This document shows, one piece after another, positions 1 to 7,637 of a stretch of DNA of 64,000 bases. The stretch lies in NCBI RefSeq assembly GCF_030719215.1, contig NZ_CP120983.1, forward strand, positions 1,116,001 through 1,180,000, read 5' to 3'. Numbering within the stretch: position 1 is the stretch's first letter; each line of letters begins with the position of its first letter. The position numbers and the translations under genes were made by a program. Origin of the DNA: Streptomyces sp. Alt3 (lineage in GTDB: Bacteria; Actinomycetota; Actinomycetes; Streptomycetales; Streptomycetaceae). The notes beneath the pieces are model-generated. The model was not told the origin of the DNA. It ran no database searches and was given only the letters and a program-made list of their open reading frames with translations.

Positions 1-1
1 C

Positions 2-712
2 TTCGTCGAGACCGACAGGTCAACACCGAGCCGCTCCATGGTGCTTCATCTCGCCGAGCATCTCGACGTTCCTGTGCGCGACCGCAACTCGCTCCTGATG
101 GCGGCGGGTTACGCCCCCACGTATCCGGAGACGTCACTGACCGCACCGGTGATGACGACGCTTCGCGCCGGGCTCGACCAGCTGCTGACCGCCTACGAAC
201 CCTTCCCCGCCCTGGTGATGGACGGGATGTACGACGTGGTGACCGCGAACAAGGGCGTCGGGATGCTGCTCGAAGGGGTGGCCGGACACCTGCTGCAGCC
301 GCCCCTGAACGCCATGCGCCTGACGCTGCACCCGCAGGGCCTGGCCCCGAGGATCCGCAATCTGGGTGAGTGGCGCGCCCACCTGCTGGAACGGATGCAC
401 AGGCAGGCCACGTCGCGCTCCTCGGACGCGCTGCGCGGCCTGTACGAGGAGGTCGCGGCCTATCCGGCACCCGCCGGGAACACCCACACCGTCCCGGAGA
501 AGGAAACGGAAGGCGGAACAGAAGGGCATTCAAGGGCCGTTCACCCGTACGCGTTGCCGCTGCGGATCGAAGCGGGCGGGCGGCTGCTGTCCTTCGTCTC
601 GACGGCCACGACGTTCAACACCCCGATGGATGTGACCGTCTCCGAACTGGCCGTCGAGACGTTCCTGCCCGCTGACCCGGAGACTGCCGCCGCTCTCCGG
701 GCGGCGGGCTGA
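2..712 (+). CDS. XRE/MmyB-type transcriptional regulator, C-terminal part (5' end outside window)
   Basis: The frame is already open at base 2, so the start lies upstream and 236 residues are visible. The first residues (FVETDRSTPSRSMV) are the end of a helix-turn-helix typical of actinobacterial XRE regulators, followed by a linker with the usual NSLLMAAGYAP pattern. From about residue 45 on it matches the MmyB-like ligand-binding domain (PALVMDGMYDVVTANKGVGMLL). Such proteins are DNA-binding regulators, often next to or divergent from a single oxidoreductase or small metabolic gene. Here the neighbour is a convergent cupin gene with only nine bases between stop codons. The ligand is unknown. 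The family call is firm; the target is not predictable from the sequence. Confidence 0.85.
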   Translation, partial: FVETDRSTPSRSMVLHLAEHLDVPVRDRNSLLMAAGYAPTYPETSLTAPVMTTLRAGLDQLLTAYEPFPALVMDGMYDVVTANKGVGMLLEGVAGHLLQPPLNAMRLTLHPQGLAPRIRNLGEWRAHLLERMHRQATSRSSDALRGLYEEVAAYPAPAGNTHTVPEKETEGGTEGHSRAVHPYALPLRIEAGGRLLSFVSTATTFNTPMDVTVSELAVETFLPADPETAAALRAAG

Positions 713-721
713 GGGGAGCGC

Positions 722-1231
722 TCACGCCTCCGGCAGCCGGTCCAGGGCGTACAGGCGCGGCAGGTTCACGACGATCGCCTCCTGGGTGCTGCGGGCGATG
801 ACGACCACGGCCTCCTCGGTGGGGTCCGGGTTCTCCTCGCGGTGCGGGACGAACGGAGGGACGAAGATGTAGTCGCCCGGCGAGGTGCGCAGCCGCACCT
901 CCTCGGGCTCGTCCCCGGAGTCGTCGACGAAGACGAACTCGGGGTGCCCGCTCACCACATGGATGGCGGTCTCGGACTCACCGTGGTGATGGTCGGAGGA
1001 CGCCGTCGCGGGGGCCACGTGGGTCTGGCCCATCCACAGCTTCTCGGAGCCGACGGTCTTCCCGCTCACGGCGCTGAACCTGCGCATGCCTCCGGTCTGC
1101 GCCGTGTCACCGTCCAGCGCGTCCGCACGGATGTGATGCAGACGGGTGCGAAGGGGGCCCGCGGTGCGGCCCGGGGTTTCGTGGAGATGAGGGTGGAACC
1201 CTTCTCCGGGGGTCGTCGACGGCTCGCTCAT
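722..1231 (-). CDS. Cupin-domain protein
   Basis: A 169-residue protein with one cupin domain. The first cupin motif is visible as HHHGESETAIHVVSG (metal-binding His, His and Glu with the spaced Gly) and the second as PGDYIFVPPFVPHREENP, which supplies the last metal-ligand His. No signal peptide is present, so it should be cytosolic. Cupins of this size act as small isomerases, dioxygenases or ligand sensors, and the reaction cannot be named. The gene is divergent from the Rrf2-type regulator at 1385. Its start is supported by a promoter that places the transcription start at the ATG itself (see 1229-1268), with no ribosome binding site needed. Confidence 0.85.
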   Translation of the reverse strand: MSEPSTTPGEGFHPHLHETPGRTAGPLRTRLHHIRADALDGDTAQTGGMRRFSAVSGKTVGSEKLWMGQTHVAPATASSDHHHGESETAIHVVSGHPEFVFVDDSGDEPEEVRLRTSPGDYIFVPPFVPHREENPDPTEEAVVVIARSTQEAIVVNLPRLYALDRLPEA

Positions 1232-1268
1232 GGCAGGGACGTTAGGTCGGTGGCGAAAAGGATGTCAA
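1229..1268 (-). promoter_or_regulatory. Probable leaderless promoter of the cupin gene
   Basis: On the minus strand TTGACA (1263-1268) is followed after 18 bases by TAACGT (1239-1244), which fits the actinobacterial TAnnnT -10 pattern. Seven bases later comes the cupin ATG (1229-1231). This spacing puts +1 at or next to the A of the start codon, as in leaderless mRNAs. No purine-rich ribosome binding site lies between. Prediction from sequence only. Confidence 0.6.
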
Positions 1269-1280
1269 GAGGTGTCCTTT
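1257..1280. promoter_or_regulatory. Inverted repeat over the cupin -35 box, possible operator
   Basis: AAAGGA (1257-1262) and TCCTTT (1275-1280) form 6-bp arms around a 12-base spacer. The repeat covers the TTGACA box of the cupin promoter, so a protein bound here would block it. It lies between the cupin gene and the Rrf2-type gene; either that regulator or the XRE-type regulator could bind. The binding protein is inference. Confidence 0.4.
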
Positions 1281-1384
1281 CCCCTTCACCTGCGGCAATG
1301 TTCCCGCAATGTCGGGCACGGACGCCGGGCCGGAACGGCCGGAAGAGCCTCGCCTGCGGCCCACCGCCGGGGCATGATGTGGGC

Positions 1385-1819
1385 ATGCATATCTCCGCGA
1401 AGGCGGACTACGCCACGCGCGCCCTGCTGGAGCTCGCGAGTGATCCCGGCCGTCCGCTCTCCTGTGAGGCCATCGCCTCCTCGCAGGAAATTCCGTTCAG
1501 GTTCTTGAAATCAGTCGTTGGCGAGCTCAGAAGAGCCGGTCTGGTGCGCAGCCAGCGCGGCTGCGAAGGCGGCTACTGGCTCGGGAGACCGGCCGGGGAG
1601 ATCGCCCTGCTGGATGTCGTGCGCGCCGTGGACGGCGAACTGATCACCCTGCGGGGCGAGTCGCTGACCGGGCTCGACTACCCCGGGCCGGCCGTCGGCC
1701 TGCCCGGGGTGTGGAGGCGGGTCGAGTCGGACGCCGCGGCGGTGCTCGGCGGGCTCACGCTGGCCGCGCTGCTGCCCGCCGGCGCGCGCGAGGAGCCGTC
1801 CGCGATCGGTGCCGCGTGA
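1385..1819 (+). CDS. Rrf2-family transcriptional regulator without iron-sulfur cysteines
   Basis: A 144-residue Rrf2-type winged-helix protein. The N-terminus (MHISAKADYATRALLELA) and the wing (SQRGCEGGYWLGRP) are typical of the family. IscR and NsrR members bind an Fe-S cluster through three C-terminal cysteines; here that region (about residues 90-115) has none, so it resembles cluster-free members such as CymR, which controls cysteine metabolism. The ATG at 1385 was chosen because homology starts there; a much longer upstream frame has no protein-like content. The next gene starts at a GTG overlapping the stop by 4 bp. The sulfur-related genes downstream make a sulfur-responsive role plausible, but that is inference. 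Confidence 0.85.
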   Translation: MHISAKADYATRALLELASDPGRPLSCEAIASSQEIPFRFLKSVVGELRRAGLVRSQRGCEGGYWLGRPAGEIALLDVVRAVDGELITLRGESLTGLDYPGPAVGLPGVWRRVESDAAAVLGGLTLAALLPAGAREEPSAIGAA

Positions 1820-2733
1820 GCGGCGGCCAGGAGGCGCAACCGGTGGAGGTGGTGGAGTACACCTACCCGCTGTGCCCGTGGGCCTGGGGGTCCGAACCGG
1901 TCTTCCGCAGGCTCAGGACCGCGCTCGACGGCCGGGTCCGCTGGCGGCGGGCGTACGCGGTCCTCTTCGACGACGAGGACGATCCGGCACCGGATCCGGC
2001 GGCCGAAACCGCCTACTACGCCGGCTACGTCGAGAGGATCGGCGCGCACACGCGAGCGCCGTGGGCGGCCCGGCTGAGCCGGGTCGCGGCCAGTTCCTGG
2101 CCCTCCTCGCTCGTGGCCGCGGCCGCCGAGCTCCAGGGTGCCGACGTGGCCGAACGGGTCCTACGCCGGCTGCGCGAGACCGTCTTCGTGCTGGGTGAGC
2201 CGGCGGACACCCCGGAGGCCGCGCTGGCTGCCACGCGCGGTGTCCCGGGGCTGGACCCCGAGCGGATCAGAGCGGACGCGGCTTCGCCCGGGGTGCTGGA
2301 ACGGGTGCGGGCCGACCGCGCGGAGGCGCGGCGGCCGGTCCCCGAAGTCCTGTCCGTGCACAGCAGATCACCGCACCCCGGCACCGCGAAGGAGACGTTC
2401 GATGGCGGGTACCGCTACGCGTTGCCGACGCTCCTGCTGCGCGCCCCCTCGGGGTATCGCGCGATCCCCGGCTGGCGGCCGTACGCCGCCTATGCGACGG
2501 CCGTCGAGGAGCTCTGCCCAGGACTCCTGGAATCGTCCGCGCCGCTCTCCCCGTCCGAAGCGCTGGAGCGCCACGGGAGCCTGACCGAACCGGAACGCCA
2601 CCTGCTGGCGGAGGGTGCGTGGCCCCCGTCGGGGGCGGTCCCCCTGCAGACGGGAAATGGTGCTCTGTGGCTGCATCCTGGCGAGGCGTCAGCACGTCCG
2701 GCCGGACCTCCCGGGCCTGCCGCAGCGCTCTGA
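1816..2733 (+). CDS. DsbA-family thioredoxin-fold protein
   Basis: A 305-residue protein starting at a GTG that overlaps the Rrf2 stop (GTGA), so the two genes are translationally coupled. Near the N-terminus is a CPWAW motif (EYTYPLCPWAW). This is the position of the CXXC in DsbA/FrnE-like proteins, with only the first cysteine kept, as in mycothiol-dependent DsbA-fold reductases of actinobacteria. The helical insertion and a cis-proline-type segment (YRYALPTLLL) are also visible. No signal peptide is present, so it is cytoplasmic. It may act in thiol or organosulfur redox chemistry together with the downstream genes. The fold is likely; the substrate is unknown. Confidence 0.75.
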   Translation: MSGGQEAQPVEVVEYTYPLCPWAWGSEPVFRRLRTALDGRVRWRRAYAVLFDDEDDPAPDPAAETAYYAGYVERIGAHTRAPWAARLSRVAASSWPSSLVAAAAELQGADVAERVLRRLRETVFVLGEPADTPEAALAATRGVPGLDPERIRADAASPGVLERVRADRAEARRPVPEVLSVHSRSPHPGTAKETFDGGYRYALPTLLLRAPSGYRAIPGWRPYAAYATAVEELCPGLLESSAPLSPSEALERHGSLTEPERHLLAEGAWPPSGAVPLQTGNGALWLHPGEASARPAGPPGPAAAL

Positions 2734-2763
2734 GCTGCAGCTGAACCCCGTCCCGCTGAATGA

Positions 2764-2779
2764 GACACCAATGGGTGTC
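2764..2779. promoter_or_regulatory. Palindrome upstream of the leader-peptide promoter
   Basis: GACACC (2764-2769) and GGTGTC (2774-2779) form a perfect 6-bp inverted repeat with a 4-base centre, two bases upstream of the TTGACA box at 2782. The position suits a regulator of the sulfur-type operon, for example the Rrf2 protein encoded at 1385, but no binding data can be read from sequence. Confidence 0.4.
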
Positions 2780-2781
2780 CA

Positions 2782-2817
2782 TTGACAGGCGCGGACGGCT
2801 GCCGCAAGGATATGCCC
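2782..2817 (+). promoter_or_regulatory. Promoter placing +1 at the leader-peptide ATG
   Basis: TTGACA (2782-2787) is followed by an 18-base spacer and AAGGAT (2806-2811), close to the Streptomyces TAGGAT form of the -10 box. ATG at 2818 follows after six bases, so transcript start and translation start probably coincide. The AAGGA could instead be read as a ribosome binding site with a 7-base spacer; both readings give the same ATG. Confidence 0.6.
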
Positions 2818-2892
2818 ATGCTCACGACGCACCCCGGTGTGGTGTGCCGCTACGTGGACCTGCGGCGCACCTCCAGCGCACTCTGTCGCTGA
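2818..2892 (+). CDS. Cysteine-containing leader peptide (probable attenuator ORF)
   Basis: A 24-codon ORF from ATG 2818 to TGA 2890-2892. Its second half reads YVDLRRTSSALCR, with Cys codons at positions 10 and 23. Streptomyces often has short leader peptides with a [HY]-[VI]-D-L-x-R-x-x-[SG]-A-[LI]-C core before sulfur-assimilation and sulfur-transport genes. Ribosome pausing at the terminal Cys codon is thought to switch a downstream hairpin. Here a 13-bp stem follows at 3077-3107 and the transporter lipoprotein starts at 3210. The pattern match and position are seen directly; control by cysteine is inferred from the family. It is too short to be called by ordinary gene finders. Confidence 0.7.
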   Translation: MLTTHPGVVCRYVDLRRTSSALCR

Positions 2893-3209
2893 CCGCCCAC
2901 CACCCCCGTCCCACAGGCGCCGCCTGACATCCGTCGGCAGCACCGGCCGTCCGCCGGCCCGCTGATCCGCGCCTGTGCCCCGCGTCGGCCCTCCGCCTTC
3001 CGTCGCGCCTTCTTCGTCGTGTCCCCGTACGGGTCGTGAGCTCCTCGACGCCTCCGCCCGGGTCCGCCCCTGCCCAGCCGTGCGCCGCCGCCCCGGCGGC
3101 GCACGGCCGCATACGCGACGACGGTCACGTGCGAGTGCCGCGCCCCCTTCCCGCGCTCCAACGCCTCCTCCTGCCCTGCTCCGGGTCGGGACTCATCAGA
3201 GAGAACGAG
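2893..3209 (+). other. Leader region between leader peptide and transporter operon
   Basis: A 317-base GC-rich untranslated region with no credible gene. It holds the strong hairpin at 3077-3107 and further GGC/GCC-rich segments that could pair alternatively. A purine-rich segment (AGAGAG) lies about 10 bases before the ATG at 3210 and serves as the ribosome binding site of the substrate-binding protein. The length and content fit a transcription-attenuation leader. Confidence 0.5.
3077..3107 (+). terminator. Strong hairpin, candidate attenuator terminator
   Basis: Bases 3077-3089 pair perfectly with 3095-3107 (13-bp arms, nearly all G-C) around the loop GCCCC. There is no U-run, which is usual for actinobacterial terminators. 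It lies 185 bases after the leader-peptide stop and 103 bases before the ABC lipoprotein gene, where an attenuator would be expected. Confidence 0.55.
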
Positions 3210-4781
3210 ATGCCCGCACGACTCACGATCCGCCGCCGACCGGACGTCCGGTCGGCCCGACAGGCGGGCGGCCTGAGGGTCGCTGCCCTCGGAACCGCTT
3301 TTGTCGCCCTGCTCGTCCCGGCTCTGAGCGCTTGCGGCGGCAGTGCCTCGTCGGCGGCCGGCAGCGCCACCCTGAAATGGGCCTCTTCCTACTTCCCGAG
3401 CCACTGGGATCCGGTGGTAGGGGGAAGTGGTGCGCAGTTCCGTGAACTGGCCCTCGTCTACGCCTCGTTGACACGGACCGACGAGGAGGGCAAGGCCGTT
3501 CCGGACCTCGCCGAGAGCTGGGAGTACAACGAGAAGGGTGATCTGATCACCTTCCACGTACGTCCCGGGCTGAAGTTCAGCGACGGCGAACCGGTCGACG
3601 GCGCGGCCGTGAAGGCCGCCATCGCGCGGGCGCAGAAGCAGAAGAACTCCGCGCTCTTCGGCGACCTGACGTCGATCGGATCGGTGGAGGCCGACGGGCT
3701 GGACGCCACGCTCCACCTCACCCAGGTCGACTACCAGATACCTCAGTTGCTCGGCGAGCGCGTCCTGCAGATCGCCAGCCCGAAGGCCGCGGGGAACCCC
3801 ACGAAACTGGACCAGGACCCCGTCGGTGCCGGACCGTTCGTCATCGACCAGCTGATCCCGGGCACCAAGGCGGTCCTGCGGAAGAACCCTGACTACTGGG
3901 ACGCGAAGAACATCCACATCGACAATGTCGAGCTGGTGTCCGCCCCCGACGCCTCCACCGTCGTCTCGGGCCTTCAGACCGGCGTCTACAACTTCGCCGA
4001 CCTCGACCCGAGCCAGGCCACCGCCGCCGAGAAGGCGGGGCTGGACGTGTTCTCCCAGCCCGGCTTCAACGCCTCGAACATCAGCCTGAACGTGAACAAG
4101 GCGCCGTTCGACGACGACAGGGTCGTCGACGCGCTCCGTCACGCGGTCAACCGCAAGGAGTTCGTCGACAAGCTGACGTTCGGTCACGGCGAGACGACCG
4201 ACCAGCCGTTCCCCAAGGGGTACGTGGCCTACGACTCGGAGTCGGAGAACGCCTACCCCTACGACCCTGCGAAGTCGAAGAAGCTCCTCGCCGAGGCGGG
4301 TCACAAGCCCGGCGACATCAAGCTGAACCTGGTCATCCCGGCGGAGGACCCCCAGGCCGAGATCGTCCAGTCCCAGCTGGCCGCCGTGGGCGTCAAGGTC
4401 ACCATCAAGATCGACAAGAACTGGGCCACGCCGTTCTTCGCGAAGGACCTGGCCTTCTCCCTGTACTCGACGACGGGCCGCGACTCCGCGGTGCAGACCC
4501 TCACCGCCCATTTCGGTCCTGACGGCCCGCTCAACCTCAGCACTCCCTATGAGCCGGACGGTTTCAAGGAGGCCGTGGCCAAGGTCCGTCGGACGCCGCT
4601 GGACGCGTCCGACTACCCGCAGGTCCTCCAGGCGGCGACACGTGCGGGCCTGGAGAGCAAGGCGCTCATCTTCACCTTCTCCTCGCCCAACCTCTTCGCC
4701 AAGAACAAGGCGCTCTCCGACCTGCCGAAGAACCCCGCCCACATCGACTGGACCGGCGTGAAGATCGCTGCCGGCTCCTGA
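3210..4781 (+). CDS. ABC transporter substrate-binding lipoprotein, peptide/nickel type (SBP family 5)
   Basis: A 523-residue lipoprotein. An N-terminal basic stretch is followed by a hydrophobic segment ending in LSAC, with Cys42 as the lipidated residue. The mature part fits family-5 solute-binding proteins (DppA/OppA/NikA type), for example the early VPDLAESWEYN and SDGEPVDGAAVKAAI segments. It should catch the substrate outside the membrane for the permeases encoded next. The ATG at 3210 is preferred because upstream in-frame starts add a proline-rich stretch before the signal peptide. It is the first gene of an operon that continues to 8506 and probably to 11341. With the leader peptide and monooxygenase the ligand is more likely an organosulfur compound than a plain peptide. 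Confidence 0.88.
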   Translation: MPARLTIRRRPDVRSARQAGGLRVAALGTAFVALLVPALSACGGSASSAAGSATLKWASSYFPSHWDPVVGGSGAQFRELALVYASLTRTDEEGKAVPDLAESWEYNEKGDLITFHVRPGLKFSDGEPVDGAAVKAAIARAQKQKNSALFGDLTSIGSVEADGLDATLHLTQVDYQIPQLLGERVLQIASPKAAGNPTKLDQDPVGAGPFVIDQLIPGTKAVLRKNPDYWDAKNIHIDNVELVSAPDASTVVSGLQTGVYNFADLDPSQATAAEKAGLDVFSQPGFNASNISLNVNKAPFDDDRVVDALRHAVNRKEFVDKLTFGHGETTDQPFPKGYVAYDSESENAYPYDPAKSKKLLAEAGHKPGDIKLNLVIPAEDPQAEIVQSQLAAVGVKVTIKIDKNWATPFFAKDLAFSLYSTTGRDSAVQTLTAHFGPDGPLNLSTPYEPDGFKEAVAKVRRTPLDASDYPQVLQAATRAGLESKALIFTFSSPNLFAKNKALSDLPKNPAHIDWTGVKIAAGS

Positions 4782-4813
4782 CCATCCATCCACTGCAGAG
4801 AGGGGGCAGCCCC

Positions 4814-5842
4814 ATGACGACGACCACGCCCGAGGCCACGCCCGGGCGCCGCGGCCGGGTCGCCACCGCCAAAGCGCGGCATGCGGCGGGGCGAGTGGCG
4901 GCCGTCCTCGGCCGGTCGGTCGCGATCTTCGTACCGGTGTTCCTGGTGGCGACCTTCGTGACGTTCGCGCTGCGGTCCATGAGCGGGCTCAGCCCGGCGC
5001 GGATCCAGCTGGGCGAGGAGGCGACCCCCGAGGCGATCCAGCGCATCGAGGCCGAGTGGGGACTCGACAAGCCCTTCCTGACCCAGTACTGGAACTGGTT
5101 CACCGATGTCCTGCACGGGCAGCTCGGCACCAGCTGGGTCAACGGGGCCGACATCTCCACGCTGATCGGCCTCGGACTGGGAGTGAGCCTCTCGGTCGCG
5201 ACCTTCGCGCTGGTCATCGGTGTGGTCGCCGGTTTCGTTCTCGGCACGGTGGCGGCGCTCCGGCGCACCACCGTCGTCGACCGGGCGATCACCGGATTCG
5301 TCACGGTGATCTCGGTGATGCCGGCCTTCGTCGTCGGCATCGTGCTGGTGGCGGTCCTCGCCGTGGGGTTCGGGCTGTTCCCCTCGGCCGGGTACGTCCC
5401 GGCCGGGCAGGGGGTCGGTCCGTGGCTCGCCCACATCACGCTCCCCGCGCTCGCGCTGAGCTTCGACGTCATCGCCGATGTCGCCCGGCAGTTGCGGTCC
5501 AGCCTCATCGCGGCCTACGGGGAGAACTACGTGACGGGCGCTGTGGTCCGGGGCCTGAGTCCTCGGCGGATCTTCTTCGGACACGTCCTGCGCAACGGCC
5601 TCGGGCCCGCCCTCGCCACGATCGGCCAGAAGTTCCCGGCTCTGGTAGGCGCCTCCGTCGTCACGGAGTGGATCTTCGGCCTCCAGGGGTTCGGCCGGTT
5701 CGCAAACGACTCGGCGCAGGCCGGTGACGTGCCCGCCGTACAGGGCGTGCTCGTGGTGTCGATCGTGCTGGTCGTCTCCTTCAACCTGATCATCAATCTG
5801 GTGCTGGCGCGTGTGATGCCGGCATCCCAGCGGGGGGTATGA
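4814..5842 (+). CDS. ABC transporter permease (DppB-like)
   Basis: A 342-residue inner-membrane protein of the DppB/OppB family, somewhat extended at the N-terminus. Six or so hydrophobic segments are visible, starting at about residue 35 (SVAIFVPVFLVATFVTFALR). The family loop after the first helix (EATPEAIQRIEAEWGLDKP) and the EAA-type loop near GLSPRRIFFGHVLRNGLGPALA are present. It forms half of the transmembrane channel for the substrate bound by the lipoprotein at 3210. Thirty-two bases separate it from that gene, and its stop overlaps the next start as ATGA, giving tight coupling with the second permease. Confidence 0.9.
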   Translation: MTTTTPEATPGRRGRVATAKARHAAGRVAAVLGRSVAIFVPVFLVATFVTFALRSMSGLSPARIQLGEEATPEAIQRIEAEWGLDKPFLTQYWNWFTDVLHGQLGTSWVNGADISTLIGLGLGVSLSVATFALVIGVVAGFVLGTVAALRRTTVVDRAITGFVTVISVMPAFVVGIVLVAVLAVGFGLFPSAGYVPAGQGVGPWLAHITLPALALSFDVIADVARQLRSSLIAAYGENYVTGAVVRGLSPRRIFFGHVLRNGLGPALATIGQKFPALVGASVVTEWIFGLQGFGRFANDSAQAGDVPAVQGVLVVSIVLVVSFNLIINLVLARVMPASQRGV

Positions 5843-6732
5843 CGATGGTGCGCCGCGTCCTCTCACTCACATCCGGCCGGATCGCCGTGGCGATCCTCGT
5901 GCTGATCGCCCTGCTCGCGGTCTGCGGCCCGTGGCTCGCGCCGCAGGACCCCCTGGCGACCAGCGACAACACCTTGGCCTCGGCCTCGGGCGCCCACTGG
6001 CTGGGGACGGACCACCTGGGCCGTGACGTGTTCAGCCGCCTCCTGGACGGCTCACGGATCAGCGTGCTCGGATCGCTGGAGGTCGCGCTGATGGCCCTGG
6101 TCGTCGGCGCGGTCCCCGGCATCCTGTCGGTCTACTCCGGCAGGGTCTTCGAGTGGCTGACCCTCCGTCTGGCCGACACCCTGGTCGCCCTGCCGTTCCT
6201 GCTGTTCGCCATCGCCGTGATCGCACTGCTCGGCAACGGCATCACCCAGGCCATGCTCGTCACGGGCGCGCTGGTCTCCCCACTCTTCTACCGGGTCTCC
6301 CGTGCCGCCACCCTGGCCGTGGCCCGCTCCCCGTACGTGGAGGCCGCGATCATCTCCGGCGCCTCCGTCGGCTGGGTCGTACGCCGTCACGTCTGGGTCA
6401 AGGTGCTCCCGCCGATCGCGGTGGCTCTCGCCCAGACCATCGGCGTGGGCTTCGTCATCGTGTCGAGCCTGACCTTCCTGGGGATCGGCGTCCAGCCCCC
6501 GGCTCCCACCTGGGGCGGTCTGCTCGCCTCCGACCTGGGCTATCTCAGCCACCAGCCCTGGGCCCCGGTGGCACCCGCCCTGCTGATCATGGTCACGGTC
6601 TGGGCGTGCAACCTGCTCGCCGACGCCATCCGCGACGTCTCGGGTGAAGCGGGCCGCGCCCTGGTCAACCGACGCAAGGCCCGGGCCCGCACCGGCACAT
6701 CCGCCCCCGTCACCGTGGGAGGTTCCCGATGA
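5839..6732 (+). CDS. ABC transporter permease (DppC-like)
   Basis: A 297-residue DppC/OppC-type permease. The N-terminal helix (IAVAILVLIALLAVCGPWLA) is followed by the family motif HWLGTDHLGRDVFSRLLDGS, the most diagnostic part of this family. The EAA loop lies around EAAIISGASVGWVVRRHVW and the conserved GIGVQPPAPTWGGLLASDLG segment near the end. It overlaps the preceding permease and the following ATPase by 4 bp each, so the proteins should be made in fixed ratio. It pairs with the DppB-like subunit to form the channel. Confidence 0.92.
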   Translation: MTMVRRVLSLTSGRIAVAILVLIALLAVCGPWLAPQDPLATSDNTLASASGAHWLGTDHLGRDVFSRLLDGSRISVLGSLEVALMALVVGAVPGILSVYSGRVFEWLTLRLADTLVALPFLLFAIAVIALLGNGITQAMLVTGALVSPLFYRVSRAATLAVARSPYVEAAIISGASVGWVVRRHVWVKVLPPIAVALAQTIGVGFVIVSSLTFLGIGVQPPAPTWGGLLASDLGYLSHQPWAPVAPALLIMVTVWACNLLADAIRDVSGEAGRALVNRRKARARTGTSAPVTVGGSR

Positions 6733-7637
6733 GGACCCTGTCCCAGAACACCGCCCTCGACCGCACCGAGGAGCCCGCGGCCACCGGGCCCGCCGGGACG
6801 GCCGCCCCGGCCGCTCCGCCGGTGATCGCCGTCCGCGACGTACGCATCAGTGACCGCGTCACCGACCGGGAGATCGTCCACGGCGTCGGCTTCGAGCTCA
6901 CACCGGGCAAGGCGGTCGGCATCGTCGGCGAGTCCGGCAGCGGCAAGACCCTCACCTGCCGTGCCGTGCTCGGCATCCTGCCCCCGCACTTCGAGGTGTC
7001 CGGCGGTTCCGTCGAGATCGGCGGCACCGACATCGCCACCCTGACGCCTCGTCGGTGGACGGCCCTGCGGGGCACCACGGTCGGCGCGGTGTTCCAGGAC
7101 CCGGCGTCCTACCTCAACCCGTCGATCCGTGTGGGCGCCCAGATCGCCGAGGTCATCCGGGTGAAGAAGGGCGTGAAGCGGCGCGAGGCACGCCGACAGG
7201 CTCTCGGACTCCTCCACGCGGTGAGGCTCCGGGACCCGGAGCTGGTCTACGGGCAGTACACCTACGAGCTGTCCGGCGGCATGCTCCAGCGCGTCCTGAT
7301 CGCGGCGGCGATCGCCGTCGAGCCGCGGGCCCTCATCGCCGACGAGGCCACCACCGCACTCGACGTCACGGTCCAGGCCGAGATCCTCGACCTGCTCGCC
7401 GAACTGCGCGAGCGCACCGGCCTGGCGCTCGTCGTCGTCTCCCACGACCTGGCCGTCGTCGCCCAGCTGTGCGACGAGGTCCTGGTCATGCGGCGGGGCG
7501 AGGTGGTGGAGCAGGGCCCGACGCGGTCCGTGCTGCACGACCCGCAGCACGAGTACACCCGGCTGCTCGTGGCCGAACACGAGAGTTACGGCCTGGACAA
7601 GTTCCTCACCCCGCAGGACCCCGAGGAGGCGTCATGA
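6729..7637 (+). CDS. ABC transporter ATP-binding protein (DppD-like)
   Basis: A 302-residue ATPase with all ABC motifs: Walker A GESGSGKT, signature YELSGGMLQR, Walker B ALIADEAT and the switch His in VVSHDLAVV. About 30 residues rich in Ala and Pro precede the domain. The C-terminus carries the short peptide-type extension (GPTRSVLHDPQHEYTRLLV). It provides half of the cytoplasmic motor for the transporter. Start and stop both overlap neighbours as ATGA. Confidence 0.92.
   Translation: MRTLSQNTALDRTEEPAATGPAGTAAPAAPPVIAVRDVRISDRVTDREIVHGVGFELTPGKAVGIVGESGSGKTLTCRAVLGILPPHFEVSGGSVEIGGTDIATLTPRRWTALRGTTVGAVFQDPASYLNPSIRVGAQIAEVIRVKKGVKRREARRQALGLLHAVRLRDPELVYGQYTYELSGGMLQRVLIAAAIAVEPRALIADEATTALDVTVQAEILDLLAELRERTGLALVVVSHDLAVVAQLCDEVLVMRRGEVVEQGPTRSVLHDPQHEYTRLLVAEHESYGLDKFLTPQDPEEAS

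Noticed and set aside
842..1384. Long in-frame extension upstream of the Rrf2 gene
   Set aside because: Runs antisense through the cupin gene and has no family similarity; Rrf2 homology starts at 1385.
2850..4793. 647-codon minus-strand frame opposite the substrate-binding protein
   Set aside because: A mirror of the coding frame in very GC-rich DNA; the translation is rich in Arg, Gly and Val without motifs, while the plus strand has a clear lipoprotein.
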